Part shown: positions 15,088 to 23,634 of the stretch, piece after piece
Layout: each line of letters begins with the position of its first letter
Position numbering within the stretch: position 1 is the first letter of the stretch
Origin: Alphaproteobacteria bacterium
GTDB lineage: Bacteria; Pseudomonadota; Alphaproteobacteria; SMXQ01
Length of the DNA stretch: 33,472 nucleotides
Direction of reading: 5' to 3'
Assembly: GCA_009380075.1 (NCBI GenBank)
Contig: WHSO01000036.1
Location: 1-33,472, forward strand
The notes under the pieces: model-generated
Told to the model about the DNA's origin: nothing
Seen by the model: the letters and a program-made list of their open reading frames with translations, nothing else
The model's database searches: none
Translations under genes and position numbers: made by a program

Positions 15088-16457
15088 CCGCATGGACCCG
15101 CCGTTTCCTGGGCCGTACGGGCATTGCCGCGGCGTCCGTGCGGATGGCCCTGGTCGCCGGCCTGGTCGCCGCGGCGCTGTCCGTTGCCGCACCCGCCCGC
15201 GCCATCGAGATCAAGCCGGTGACCAGCCCGAAGGGCATCACTGCCTGGCTCATCACCGACAGGTCGGTGCCTCTGGTTTCGCTGCAGTTCGCCTTCCGCG
15301 GCGGTTCGGCGCTCGACCCCAAGGGCAAGGAGGGGCTCGCCGAGATGGCCTCCGGGCTGCTCGACGAAGGCGCCGGGCCCTATGCCTCGGCCCGGTTCCA
15401 GAAGGAGCTCGAGGAAAACTCGATCACGCTCCGGTTCAACGCGTCCCTCGATTCCTTCGGCGGCAGCCTGCGCGCGCTGAACGAGAACCGGGACCAGGCC
15501 GTCGACCTGCTGCGGCTGGCGCTCACCCAGCCGCGCTTCGATCCCGAACCGCTGGCCCGCGTCAAGGGGCAGATGCTCGCCCAGGTCGAGCGCGAGGCCG
15601 AACGCGCCCGCAACGTCGCCGACCAGGTCTGGCACCGGACCGCCTTCGGCGACCACCCCTACGCGCGGGACGTCGACGGCACCCGACGGACCATCCCGAC
15701 CATCACCGCCGACGATCTCCGCGGCTTCGTGAAGCGCCGCTTCGGCCGCGACAACCTGGTCATCGGCGTCGTCGGCGACATCTCCGAGGGCGAGCTGGTG
15801 AAACTCCTCGACCGGGCTTTCGGCGACCTCCCGGAAAAGGCCGCGCCCTGGACCCTTCCGCAGGCGCGCGTCGCGGGTGCGGGCAAGGTGGTGGTGGTCA
15901 ACCGCCAGATCCCGCAAACCGTCGTCCAGTTCGGCCAGGCCGGCATCGGCATCACCGATCCCGATTTCTACGCCGCCACGGTGATGAACTACATCATGGG
16001 CGGCGGCGGGCTGACCTCGCGGCTGGCGGACGAGGTCCGCGAAAAGCGCGGCCTCGCCTATTCGATCTACACCCAACTCGTGACCTACGACCACGGCGGC
16101 GTGCTGATGGGATGGGTCGCGACCCGCAACACCCGTATCAAGGAGACCCTCGACCTGGTGCGCGCCGAATGGACGCGCATGGGGCGGGAACCCGTGTTTC
16201 GGGAAGAACTCGACGACGCCAGGGCCTACCTGACCGGCTCCTATTTCACCCGGCTCAATTCCACGGCGCGGATCGCCGGCCTTCTCGTCGGTATCCAGCT
16301 CGACAATCTCGGCATCGACTACCTGACCCGGCGCAACAAGCTGATCGAGGCGGTTACCGCCGCCGACATCCAGCGCGTCGCCCGGCGCCTGCTGAAGCCC
16401 GAGGCACTGACCGTGGTGCTGGTGGGCAAGCCCGAGGGCATCACCGCGACGCCATAA
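15084..16457 (+). CDS. M16 family peptidase-like protein, non-catalytic partner
   Basis: A 457-residue M16 homologue translated from an ATGA overlap with the preceding gene. It has a signal peptide: MALVAGLVAAALSVAAPARA with cleavage after ARA. The position of the zinc motif reads GLAEMASGLLDEG, so HxxEH is lost and it cannot bind zinc in the usual way. It keeps the second-domain hallmark GGGGLTSRLADEVREKRGLAYS, the R/Y substrate-clamp region of the family. This matches the alpha/beta pattern of mitochondrial processing peptidase and of bacterial M16B pairs, in which the inactive subunit forms half the chamber. The longer reading frame upstream of 15084 lies within the first gene and lacks a signal sequence, so this start is preferred. 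Confidence 0.93.
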   Translation: MTAWTRRFLGRTGIAAASVRMALVAGLVAAALSVAAPARAIEIKPVTSPKGITAWLITDRSVPLVSLQFAFRGGSALDPKGKEGLAEMASGLLDEGAGPYASARFQKELEENSITLRFNASLDSFGGSLRALNENRDQAVDLLRLALTQPRFDPEPLARVKGQMLAQVEREAERARNVADQVWHRTAFGDHPYARDVDGTRRTIPTITADDLRGFVKRRFGRDNLVIGVVGDISEGELVKLLDRAFGDLPEKAAPWTLPQARVAGAGKVVVVNRQIPQTVVQFGQAGIGITDPDFYAATVMNYIMGGGGLTSRLADEVREKRGLAYSIYTQLVTYDHGGVLMGWVATRNTRIKETLDLVRAEWTRMGREPVFREELDDARAYLTGSYFTRLNSTARIAGLLVGIQLDNLGIDYLTRRNKLIEAVTAADIQRVARRLLKPEALTVVLVGKPEGITATP

Positions 16458-16527
16458 CCGGCGCCCTTACGGGCGATCTGCCGACGGCGATGCATTACAT
16501 CCGTACATCCGTAAACCGTCGGGCGTT

Positions 16528-17259
16528 TCACCGTTTTTTGCCGAACGGCAGGAGCATAGGAACCCGTGCCCTGTAGTCGGCGTAGGAATTTCCCAGCGCC
16601 GCCAGCAAATCGCGCTCCTCGAGCTGCAGGGCGATCAGGATGTAGGCGGTTGTGACGGCCGCAAACAGCAGGTGTCCCACGGTCATTGTGGGGATCGCCC
16701 AGAACGCGATGATGAAGCCCACCATGATCGGGTGGCGCACGAACCTGTAGAAGCCGGGCTGCTTGAAATCGGGCGGCGGCGGCTCCTTGCCCTTCAGGTT
16801 CTCATAGACCTGGGTCAATCCAAACAGATGGAAATGGCCGATCATGAACGTCGACAACAGGACGATCAGCCAGCCCAGCGCAAACAGCCCCCAGAGCACC
16901 CAGACGCCGACCGCGTTTTCCACCGACCACACGATGGTATTGATCGGCTGCCACTGCCAGTACAGAAGCACCAGGACGACATTGGTGCTCAGCACGAAGG
17001 TGCTGCGTTCCACCGACTTCGGAATGAATTGCGTCCACCACCGCTTGAATGCCGGCCGTGCCATGACGCTGTGCTGCACGGCGAAAAGCGCCATGAGGGC
17101 GATGTTGATTGCGATGGCCGTGCCGGTGCCTGCCGAGGACGGGCCGTCCACCGACTTGGGCACCAGAAGATTGCCGATGAAACCGATCGCGTAAAGGAAT
17201 GTGCCGAGAAAAAACGCGTAAGCGACCGCGCCGTAAACCAGCGTCAGGATACGTCCCAT
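16528..17259 (-). CDS. Isoprenylcysteine-methyltransferase-like membrane protein, probable MddA-type methanethiol S-methyltransferase
   Basis: A 243-residue polytopic membrane protein with about five or six hydrophobic segments; the first is LVYGAVAYAFFLGTFLYAIG. The C-terminal block GFYRFVRHPIMVGFII...LQLEERDLLAALG is the SAM-binding signature of the ICMT/PEMT/NnrU-like fold (RHP plus a later Glu pair). HFHLFGLTQVYENLKG and the AVQHSVMARPAFK segment resemble MddA, which methylates methanethiol to dimethylsulfide. That specificity is inferred from remembered motifs; another thiol or isoprenoid acceptor is possible. GGGGGAGG (complement of 17265-17274) precedes the ATG at short spacing. It converges on the M16 pair with 70 bp between stops and is divergent from pgi, so it stands alone. 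Confidence 0.7.
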   Translation of the reverse strand: MGRILTLVYGAVAYAFFLGTFLYAIGFIGNLLVPKSVDGPSSAGTGTAIAINIALMALFAVQHSVMARPAFKRWWTQFIPKSVERSTFVLSTNVVLVLLYWQWQPINTIVWSVENAVGVWVLWGLFALGWLIVLLSTFMIGHFHLFGLTQVYENLKGKEPPPPDFKQPGFYRFVRHPIMVGFIIAFWAIPTMTVGHLLFAAVTTAYILIALQLEERDLLAALGNSYADYRARVPMLLPFGKKR

Positions 17260-17449
17260 GACAACCTCCCCCTCGTTGTCATACGCGTTTGTGCTGATAC
17301 CGGATCATATCCCGCACGGGCCGGGTGGCAAGCGATTGCTTGCGCGCCGCTTTTTGTGAACCGTGCCCGGGCGATGGCCCGGAGACGCGTGGGGTGGTAA
17401 GTTGGACCCCTACCCGTTCCATGTTCCACGTCCTCGCCGGGGTCCATCC

Positions 17450-18748
17450 GTGCCGTATACCCAGTCCATCGAAAACTGCCTCGCCGCGCGCATCGGCGCC
17501 GGCGGCGTCTCCGACACCGAATTTGCCGAGGCGCTCGCGCCGCTCGAGTCCTCGCTCACGCGTCTCCGCCGCGCCCGCGACGACGGCAGCCTGCCGCACC
17601 TCGTCATCCCCGCACGTACCGACGATCTCGCCGCCGTCGGCAGCGTCGCGGTCAAGCTGCGGACCTGTTCCGACGTGGTGGTGCTCGGCACCGGCGGCTC
17701 CAGCCTCGGCGGGCTGACCCTGGCGGCGGTGGCGCGCGATCCCGCCGCGTCGCGCCTGCACTTCCTCGACAACGTCGATCCCGACGGCTTCGACGGCGCC
17801 CTCTCGGCACTCAACCCGGCGCGCACCGCGGCGCTGATCGTGTCCAAGTCCGGCACCACGGCGGAGACCCTGGCCCAGGCCCTGGTGCTGCTGCCGTGGC
17901 TGGAGAAAGGCGGTGCGCCCAGGGACCGCGCCTTCGTCATTTCCGATCCGGCCCGGCCCGGTGCGGCGCCGACGCCGCTCGCCCGTCTCGCCGCCCATTA
18001 CCACCTCGCCGTCCACGATCACGAGCCCGGCATCGGCGGGCGCTTCGCCGCGCTGACCAACGTTGGGCTGATCCCCGCCGCCGTGGCCGGCCTCGATCCG
18101 GCGATGGTGCGCAAGGGCGCCGGCGCCGCGCTGGCTATGAGCCTCGACGTGAGCGTCGCCGCCGATTCGCCGGCCGCCGCCGGCGCCGCGCTCGCCTTCG
18201 CGCTCAACCGCCACAAGGGCGTCGGCCAGAGCGTGCTGATGCCCTACATCGACCGCTTCGGTCCCTTGGGCCTGTGGTACCGCCAGCTCTGGGCCGAAAG
18301 CCTCGGCAAGGCGGGGCAGGGGACGACACCGGTGGCAGCCCGCGGCACCGTGGACCAGCACAGCCAGTTGCAGCTCTGGCTCGACGGGCCCGCCGACAAG
18401 ATGTTCACCCTGATCCTCGGCGACGCGGCGGGCACCGGCGCGCGCCTCGATACCGCGCCGGCGGGGCGCGCGGGCCTCGAATACCTCGACGGGCGCACCA
18501 TGGGTGACCTGCTCGCGGCCGAGCAGGAAGCGACCGCCGACACGCTGGTCCGCGCCGGGCGGCCGACCCGCGTGATCCGCGTGGCGCAGGCCGACGGCGA
18601 ATCCGTGGGTGCCCTGATGATGCATTTCATGCTGGAGACCATCCTCGCCGCCGACCTCTTCGGGGTCGATCCCTTCGACCAGCCCGCGGTCGAGGACGGC
18701 AAGCGGCTGGCGCGTGAGCGCCTGGCCGCGATAAAGCCGCAGGGATGA
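17450..18748 (+). CDS. pgi: Glucose-6-phosphate isomerase
   Basis: A 432-residue cytoplasmic enzyme interconverting glucose 6-phosphate and fructose 6-phosphate. Sugar-isomerase motifs appear in order: [14 protein letters not shown] (phosphate loop), [31 protein letters not shown], then the [32 protein letters not shown] block with the catalytic Glu and His. The final conserved segment is [12 protein letters not shown], with the active-site Lys. It is shorter than the 550-residue E. coli type and fits the compact form found in many alphaproteobacteria. The GTG at 17450 gives [10 protein letters not shown]; an ATG 87 bp upstream would add a Pro/Arg-rich stretch with no family match. It is followed at 13 bp by mutL, a pairing probably driven by shared transcription and not by shared function. 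Confidence 0.9.
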   Translation: MPYTQSIENCLAARIGAGGVSDTEFAEALAPLESSLTRLRRARDDGSLPHLVIPARTDDLAAVGSVAVKLRTCSDVVVLGTGGSSLGGLTLAAVARDPAASRLHFLDNVDPDGFDGALSALNPARTAALIVSKSGTTAETLAQALVLLPWLEKGGAPRDRAFVISDPARPGAAPTPLARLAAHYHLAVHDHEPGIGGRFAALTNVGLIPAAVAGLDPAMVRKGAGAALAMSLDVSVAADSPAAAGAALAFALNRHKGVGQSVLMPYIDRFGPLGLWYRQLWAESLGKAGQGTTPVAARGTVDQHSQLQLWLDGPADKMFTLILGDAAGTGARLDTAPAGRAGLEYLDGRTMGDLLAAEQEATADTLVRAGRPTRVIRVAQADGESVGALMMHFMLETILAADLFGVDPFDQPAVEDGKRLARERLAAIKPQG

Positions 18749-18761
18749 CGGAGACGCCGCC

Positions 18762-20582
18762 GTGACTATCCGCGTCCTTCCCGAGGGCCTGGTCAACCGC
18801 ATCGCCGCCGGCGAGGTGGTCGAACGCCCGGCCGCCGCGGTCAAGGAGCTGGTGGAAAACGCACTCGACGCCGGTGCCACCCGCATCGACGTCACCCTGC
18901 GCGACGGCGGCAAGAGTTTCATCGCCGTCACCGACGACGGCGGCGGCATGGGCCGTGACGACCTCGCGCTGGCCATCACCCGGCACGCGACCTCCAAGCT
19001 CGGCGACGACGACCTGACCCGCATCGCGACGCTGGGCTTCCGCGGCGAGGCGCTGCCCTCCATCGGCGCCGTGGCGCGGCTCGCCATCACCTCGCGCCCG
19101 TCGCAGGCCGGGCGAAGCGGCGAGGCCCATGCCATCGAGGTCGAGGGCGGCCGCGTCACAGGCCCGCGCCCGGCGGCGTTGGCGCGCGGCACGCGGGTCG
19201 AGGTGCGCGACCTGTTCTTCGCCACCCCGGCGCGGCTCAAGTTCCTCAAGGCCGACCGTACCGAGCTCGCCCACGTGCTCGACGCCGTGACCCGCCTCGC
19301 TATGGCGCATCCGGACGTGGCGTTCTCGGTATCCGACGACACCGATGAAAAGCTCGCGGTCGCCGCCGCAGGGCCGGACCTGTTCGCGGCGCGCCGCCGG
19401 CGCCTTGGCGATATCATGGGGCGCGACTTCACCGACAACGCGCTGGACATCGAGGCGGCGCGCGACGGTCTCCGCCTCACCGGCCTCGCCGGGCTGCCCA
19501 CCGCGTCGCGGCGCACCGCCGACCGCCAATATCTTTTCGTCAACGGCCGCCCGGTGCGCGACCGGCTGCTCCAGGGGGCGGTGCGCGGCGCCTACCAGGA
19601 CGTGCTGGCGCGCGACCGTAACGCCGCGGTGGCGCTGTTCCTCGACGCCGATCCCGCGCTGGTCGACGTCAACGTCCATCCGGCCAAGACCGAGGTGCGC
19701 TTCCAGGACGCCGGCCTCGTCCGCGGGCTGATCGTCGGTGCCCTCCGCCACGCGCTCGCCGGCGCTGGCGTGCGCGCTGCGACGACGGTCAGCGCGGCGG
19801 CGCTCGGCGCCTTCCGTCCCGGCAGCAGCAGCGGAACCGGCGCGCCGGGGACGGCCTGGCGCCCGCGCGGGCTGCACGAAGAGACCGCCGCCTTCCAGGC
19901 GCCGCTGCCCGGGCAGGAACGGCGTGACGATGCCGGGCCGGGCTTCGCCGGGTTTGCCCCCGCCGCGCCCGCGGCGGAAGCGGGGGCGCCGCCGGTGCAG
20001 GACTTCCCGCTCGGCGCCGCGCGGGCGCAATTGTTCGACACCTACATCGTCGCCGAGACGGCGGATGGCATGGTTATTGTCGACCAGCACGCCGCCCACG
20101 AGCGCCTGGTCTACGAGCGCATCAAGGCGGCGCTGGCCGGGAAGGGCGTTGCGCGCCAGATCCTGCTGATCCCCGAGGTGGTGGAGATGGAACCGCGGGC
20201 TGCCGAACGGCTGCTCGCCCGCGCCGACGAGCTGGCGGCGCTGGGCCTCCTGATCGAGCCCTTCGGCACCGGCGCCGTCGTCCTGCGCGAGAGCCCGGCG
20301 CTGCTGGGCGAGGTGGCGGCGGCGCGGCTGCTCAACGACCTCGCCGACGAATTCACCGAGCTCGACCACGGCCACGCGCTGACCGAACGGCTGGAGACCA
20401 TCTGCGCCACCATGGCCTGCCATTCCTCGGTCCGCGCCGGCCGCCGGCTGAATGCGCAGGAGATGAACGCGCTCCTGCGCGAGATGGAGGCCACCCCCAA
20501 CGCCGCCCAGTGCGGCCATGGGCGGCCGACCTTCGTCGCACTCGGCCGCGCCGACATCGAACGCCTGTTCGGGCGGCGGTAA
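18762..20582 (+). CDS. mutL: DNA mismatch repair protein MutL (endonuclease type)
   Basis: A 606-residue mismatch-repair matchmaker linking MutS to strand removal. The GHKL ATPase domain is at the N-terminus: [20 protein letters not shown], then [23 protein letters not shown] and [11 protein letters not shown] Pro/Ala-rich linker spans roughly residues 350-420. The C-terminal dimerisation domain has [12 protein letters not shown] starting at Asp441, an exact DQHA(x)2E(x)4E metal motif. This marks the nicking MutL found in bacteria lacking Mut[23 protein letters not shown] and CGHGRP complete the endonuclease site. The GTG start lies 13 bp after pgi, with CGGAG upstream. It ends 5 bp from the convergent rsmD stop. 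Confidence 0.97.
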   Translation: MTIRVLPEGLVNRIAAGEVVERPAAAVKELVENALDAGATRIDVTLRDGGKSFIAVTDDGGGMGRDDLALAITRHATSKLGDDDLTRIATLGFRGEALPSIGAVARLAITSRPSQAGRSGEAHAIEVEGGRVTGPRPAALARGTRVEVRDLFFATPARLKFLKADRTELAHVLDAVTRLAMAHPDVAFSVSDDTDEKLAVAAAGPDLFAARRRRLGDIMGRDFTDNALDIEAARDGLRLTGLAGLPTASRRTADRQYLFVNGRPVRDRLLQGAVRGAYQDVLARDRNAAVALFLDADPALVDVNVHPAKTEVRFQDAGLVRGLIVGALRHALAGAGVRAATTVSAAALGAFRPGSSSGTGAPGTAWRPRGLHEETAAFQAPLPGQERRDDAGPGFAGFAPAAPAAEAGAPPVQDFPLGAARAQLFDTYIVAETADGMVIVDQHAAHERLVYERIKAALAGKGVARQILLIPEVVEMEPRAAERLLARADELAALGLLIEPFGTGAVVLRESPALLGEVAAARLLNDLADEFTELDHGHALTERLETICATMACHSSVRAGRRLNAQEMNALLREMEATPNAAQCGHGRPTFVALGRADIERLFGRR

Positions 20583-20587
20583 GCCGG

Positions 20588-21166
20588 TCAGGCGGCGGCC
20601 GTTCCCTCGAACCGCATGAGGACGAAGCGCGCGGCGCCGAACGTGCGTTCCTCGATCGCCGCGAACCCCGCGGGCGGGGCGAAATCCTCCTTGGTGCCGA
20701 CCTCGATGATCACCAGCGCGCCGGGCGCGATCCAGCCCTTGGCCGCCAGCGCCATCAGCGCCTTGGCACCGAGCTTGAGCCCGTAGGGCGGGTCGAGGAA
20801 GACGAGATCGTGGGCGGCTTCGGCCGTGCGCGGGCGCACCGCGTCCATGCGCAGCACGTGCGCCGCCTCGCGCTCGCCGAGCGCCTTTGCGTTGGTGCGG
20901 GCCGCCTCCAGCGCGTCCTCGTTGAGGTCGAGCAGCGTCGCCGACGCCGCGCCCCGCGACAGCGCCTCGAAGGTGAAGGCGCCGGTGCCGGCAAAGGCCT
21001 CGAGCACCCTGGCGCCGTCGAGGACCGAGCCGCCGTCCGTACCGAAGCCGCCGTGGGCGAGGATGTTGAACAGCCCCTCGCGAGCGCGCGCCGCGGTGGG
21101 GCGGGTGCTGCGGCCGCGCGGCGCCTTGAGGACGCGTCCCCTATGACGGCCCGCGACGATTCGCAT
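20588..21166 (-). CDS. rsmD: 16S rRNA (guanine(966)-N(2))-methyltransferase
   Basis: A 192-residue SAM-dependent methyltransferase modifying G966 of 16S rRNA during 30S assembly. MRIVAGRHRGRVLKAP is the typical RsmD start, followed by RPTAARAREGLFNIL. The SAM-binding loop is VLEAFAGTGAFTFEALSRGA and the catalytic motif is DPPYG, with Asp125. A longer frame begins inside rluB, but its extra residues are low-complexity Arg/Gly and have no match. The chosen start overlaps the end of rluB by 26 bp, so the two are translationally linked. They form a minus-strand RNA-modification unit. Confidence 0.94.
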   Translation of the reverse strand: MRIVAGRHRGRVLKAPRGRSTRPTAARAREGLFNILAHGGFGTDGGSVLDGARVLEAFAGTGAFTFEALSRGAASATLLDLNEDALEAARTNAKALGEREAAHVLRMDAVRPRTAEAAHDLVFLDPPYGLKLGAKALMALAAKGWIAPGALVIIEVGTKEDFAPPAGFAAIEERTFGAARFVLMRFEGTAAA

Positions 21167-22055
21167 GGCTGCCTCGCGCGCTCTTGCCGCCGGGCGGCCG
21201 TCCGCCGGATGGGCGGCCCTTTCCGTGCCCGTGCCGCGGCGGGCGCGGCCTCGCCCGTGCCGTGCCGGTGGGCGGCGGCTCCTTCCCTTCATCGCCCATC
21301 AGGTGGCCGCATTGTTCGAGCAGAACCTTGCGCGGCACTTCCTCGATGTCGCCGGGTGCCAGGCTGCCGAGCTGGAACGGCCCGAAGGCAACGCGGATGA
21401 GGCGGCTCACCGTCAGGCCGAGATGGGCGAGGATCTTGCGCACCTCGCGGTTCTTGCCCTCGCGGATGCCGATGTCGAGCCAGGCGTTGGCGCCGGTGCG
21501 GCTGTCGAGCTTCGCCTCGACCGGACCGTAGTCGATTCCCTCCAGCGTGATGCCGCGCGCGAGGCGCGCCAGCGCCGCCGCCTCCACCGGTCCATAGGCG
21601 CGCACCCGGTAGCGCCGCATCCATCCCGTTGCCGGCAGCTCCAGCGCATGGGCGAGCTCGCCGTCGTTGGTCAGCAGCAGCAGGCCCTCGGTGTTGAAGT
21701 CGAGCCGCCCGACCGTGATCAGCCGCGGCAGGCCCGGCGGCAGGTCATCGAAGATGGTGGGCCGGCCCTCGGGGTCGCGCGCCGTGGTGATGCGGCCCTT
21801 GACCTTGTGCAGGCGGAACAGCCGCGCGCGCTCCGGCGTCGACAGCGCTTCGCCGTCGACGGCGATGACGTCCGACGGCGTGACGTTGAGCGCCGGGCTG
21901 GTGATCGTCGTGCCGTTGACGGCGACGCGGCCCGCCGCGATCAGCTTCTCCGCGTCGCGGCGGGAACAGACGCCGGCCCGCGCGATGCGCTTGGCGACGC
22001 GTTCGCCCTCGGGCCGCGCCGGTGCCGGTGCGTCGGTGATGCCCATGTCTCCCAT
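21141..22055 (-). CDS. rluB: 23S rRNA pseudouridine synthase, RluB/RsuA family
   Basis: A protein of about 304 residues that isomerises a uridine in large-subunit rRNA. The S4 RNA-binding domain comes first: RVAKRIARAGVCSRRDAEKL, then GRVAVNG. The synthase domain has GRLDFNTEGLLLLTNDG with catalytic Asp119, then GIREGKNREVRKIL and VSRLIRVAFGPF, typical of the RsuA/RluB/E/F group. The last 45 residues are a disordered Arg/Gly/Pro/His tail (RPRPPRHGHGKGRPSGG), common in alphaproteobacterial RluB and probably RNA-contacting. The ATG at 22055 follows the upstream stop in a TGA-C-ATG junction; ATGs at 22046 and 22070 are alternatives. It is coupled upstream to a PuuD-like gene and downstream to rsmD. 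Confidence 0.92.
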   Translation of the reverse strand: MGDMGITDAPAPARPEGERVAKRIARAGVCSRRDAEKLIAAGRVAVNGTTITSPALNVTPSDVIAVDGEALSTPERARLFRLHKVKGRITTARDPEGRPTIFDDLPPGLPRLITVGRLDFNTEGLLLLTNDGELAHALELPATGWMRRYRVRAYGPVEAAALARLARGITLEGIDYGPVEAKLDSRTGANAWLDIGIREGKNREVRKILAHLGLTVSRLIRVAFGPFQLGSLAPGDIEEVPRKVLLEQCGHLMGDEGKEPPPTGTARARPRPPRHGHGKGRPSGGRPPGGKSARGSHANRRGPS

Positions 22056-22056
22056 G

Positions 22057-22797
22057 TCAGGCCGCCGCACTCCCGGCGCAGGCGGCGATGAAGGCCGCCA
22101 GCAGCTTGCGGTCGCCGGTGTCGATGAGGAATTCCGGGTGCCACTCGACCCCGATGCAGAACGGCCGGGACGGATCCTCGATACCCTCGATCACGCCGTC
22201 GGGCGCGCGGGCGTTGACGACGATGCCCGGGCCGACCTTCCTGACCGCCTGGTGGTGAGCCGAGTTGACCGCCATGCGCGCGGTGCCGACGATGGCCGCG
22301 AGCCGCGTGCCGGGCACGATCTCGACCTCGTGGCCGGCCTGGTCGCGCGGGTTGGGCTGCTCGTGCTGCAGGGCGCCGGGCACCGCGTCGGGGATGTGCT
22401 GGATCAGGGTGCCGCCGAGGACGACATTGAGCAGTTGTTCCCCGCCGCAGATGCCAAGCACCGGCTTGCCCGCCGCCAGCGCCGCGCGGGTGACGGTGAG
22501 CTCGAAATCGGTGCGCCCCGGCTTGAGGCTGACGGCTTCGTGGCGATCTGTATCGCCGAACAGGGCGGGGTCGACGTCGAAGGCGCCGCCGGTGACGATG
22601 AGCCCGTCGATGCGCGCCACCATCTCGGGCACGAGAGCGGTTTCGTGCGGCAGCGCCAGCGGCAGGCCGCCCGCCTCGGCGACCGAGGCGCAGTAGTTCT
22701 GGCGCAGGGCGTACCAGGGAAATTTGGAATACCCCCCCGGCGCCTCGAGGTCGAGGGTAAGGCCGACGACCGGCCGGGGGATGGGGGTCGCGTTCAT
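22057..22797 (-). CDS. Gamma-glutamyl-gamma-aminobutyrate hydrolase (PuuD-like) class I amidotransferase
   Basis: A 246-residue peptidase C26 / class I glutamine-amidotransferase-fold protein. The family hydrolyses gamma-glutamyl amides, for example gamma-Glu-GABA in putrescine breakdown. The nucleophile elbow GICGGEQLLNV gives Cys117, and VEWHPEF gives His220 and Glu222. GLIVTGGAFDVDPALFGD matches the family's oxyanion-side loop (often GGxDxxP). The MNATPIPRPVVGLTLD start is the only ATG giving a proper beta-1. It is the first gene of a minus-strand unit, one base upstream of rluB, with 63 bp to divergent tadA. Its place between tadA and rluB, which are often direct neighbours in alphaproteobacteria, suggests a later insertion into the unit. 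Confidence 0.88.
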   Translation of the reverse strand: MNATPIPRPVVGLTLDLEAPGGYSKFPWYALRQNYCASVAEAGGLPLALPHETALVPEMVARIDGLIVTGGAFDVDPALFGDTDRHEAVSLKPGRTDFELTVTRAALAAGKPVLGICGGEQLLNVVLGGTLIQHIPDAVPGALQHEQPNPRDQAGHEVEIVPGTRLAAIVGTARMAVNSAHHQAVRKVGPGIVVNARAPDGVIEGIEDPSRPFCIGVEWHPEFLIDTGDRKLLAAFIAACAGSAAA

Positions 22798-22860
22798 GGC
22801 GCGCAGAGTAGGGCCGTTGCCCCTTGCAACGCAATCGCTTCCCGGGCCACTCTCCGGCCC

Positions 22861-23349
22861 ATGACACGCCCCCGCGGGCGCGCCGGCGGGCGCGCCGGAA
22901 CCCGTCCCGACCCCATGGCCCTCGCTCTGGCGCTGGCGCGGCGCGCGGCGGTGCGCGGGGAGGTTCCGGTCGGCGCCGTCGTCGTCGACGGGCGTACGGG
23001 CGAGGTGCTGGTCCGGCGCCACAACCGCACCCGGCTGGACACCGATCCCACCGCGCATGCGGAGATTCTGGCGATCCGCGCGGCGGCGAAGAAGGCCGGC
23101 GCGGCGCGCCTCGCCCATTGCGATCTTTACGTGACGCTGGAGCCCTGCCCCATGTGCGCCCAGGCGATCAGCTTCGCCCGCCTGCGCCGGCTCTATTTCG
23201 GCGCCTCGGACCCCAAGGGTGGGGGCGTCGAGCACGGCCCGCGGATCTTTTCGCAGAAGACCTGCTTCCACGCGCCCGAGGTGATCGGCGGCCTGCGCGA
23301 ACGGGAGTGCGGGGAGCTGCTGAAGGAGTTCTTCCGGGAGAGGCGGTGA
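22861..23349 (+). CDS. tadA: tRNA-specific adenosine deaminase
   Basis: A 162-residue zinc deaminase converting wobble A34 to inosine in tRNA-Arg(ACG). The zinc and catalytic residues are His66 and Glu68 in AHAEILAIR, and Cys96 and Cys99 in PCPMCAQAI. EVPVGAVVVD and the RLYFGASDPKGGGVEHG segment are characteristic of TadA as opposed to cytidine or guanine deaminases. An Arg/Gly-rich N-terminus of about 15 residues precedes the domain; an internal ATG at PDPMALAL is a possible shorter start. It is divergent from the PuuD-like gene. The following 285-bp gap holds only a dispersed repeat. Confidence 0.93.
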   Translation: MTRPRGRAGGRAGTRPDPMALALALARRAAVRGEVPVGAVVVDGRTGEVLVRRHNRTRLDTDPTAHAEILAIRAAAKKAGAARLAHCDLYVTLEPCPMCAQAISFARLRRLYFGASDPKGGGVEHGPRIFSQKTCFHAPEVIGGLRERECGELLKEFFRERR

Positions 23350-23387
23350 AACTCGGACTTCCGAAGGATTGAATCGATTTGTTGATT

Positions 23388-23608
23388 CGTCATCGCCCGG
23401 TTTATCCGGGCGATCCACCTTCCTTCGCCCGCCGACCCGTCCTCCGCAGCAGCGGCGCTCTTGCCTTCGCGAAGCCGGAGCCTCGCTTCGGCGAAGCAAG
23501 GGCCGCTGCGGAGGGTGGAAGCGGGCTTTGCGAAGGCGGGTGGATGCCCCGGACGTGAAGCTTGTCCTTGGGCCGCGCTTCGCGCGGGCCCGAGGGCCGG
23601 GGCATGAC
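23388..23608. repeat. Palindromic dispersed repeat, copy 4, with nested insertion
   Basis: It begins with the same CGTCATCGCCCGG...CCGGGCGAT hairpin as the copies at 4689 and 6067, and ends with the expanded second hairpin of the 6067 copy. Between them, 128 bp (23416-23543) replace the 6-bp CCATGG joint. That insert is itself palindromic: CTCCGCAGC (23442-23450) pairs perfectly with GCTGCGGAG (23505-23513), enclosing a GAAGCCGGAGCC...CGCTTCGGCGAAGC core. It lies after tadA and before the convergent GST stop. Confidence 0.8.
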
Positions 23609-23634
23609 GGCCCGGGGGGTGGCGCGAATCAGCG

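Noticed and set aside
16458-16527. Intrinsic terminator between the convergent M16 and methyltransferase genes
   Set aside because: The only T-run is within the methyltransferase coding end and no stable stem precedes it; a short ACATCCGTA direct repeat is present but not informative.
23388-23608. CRISPR array
   Set aside because: The repeated blocks are nested inverted repeats, without regularly spaced direct repeats or unique spacers.
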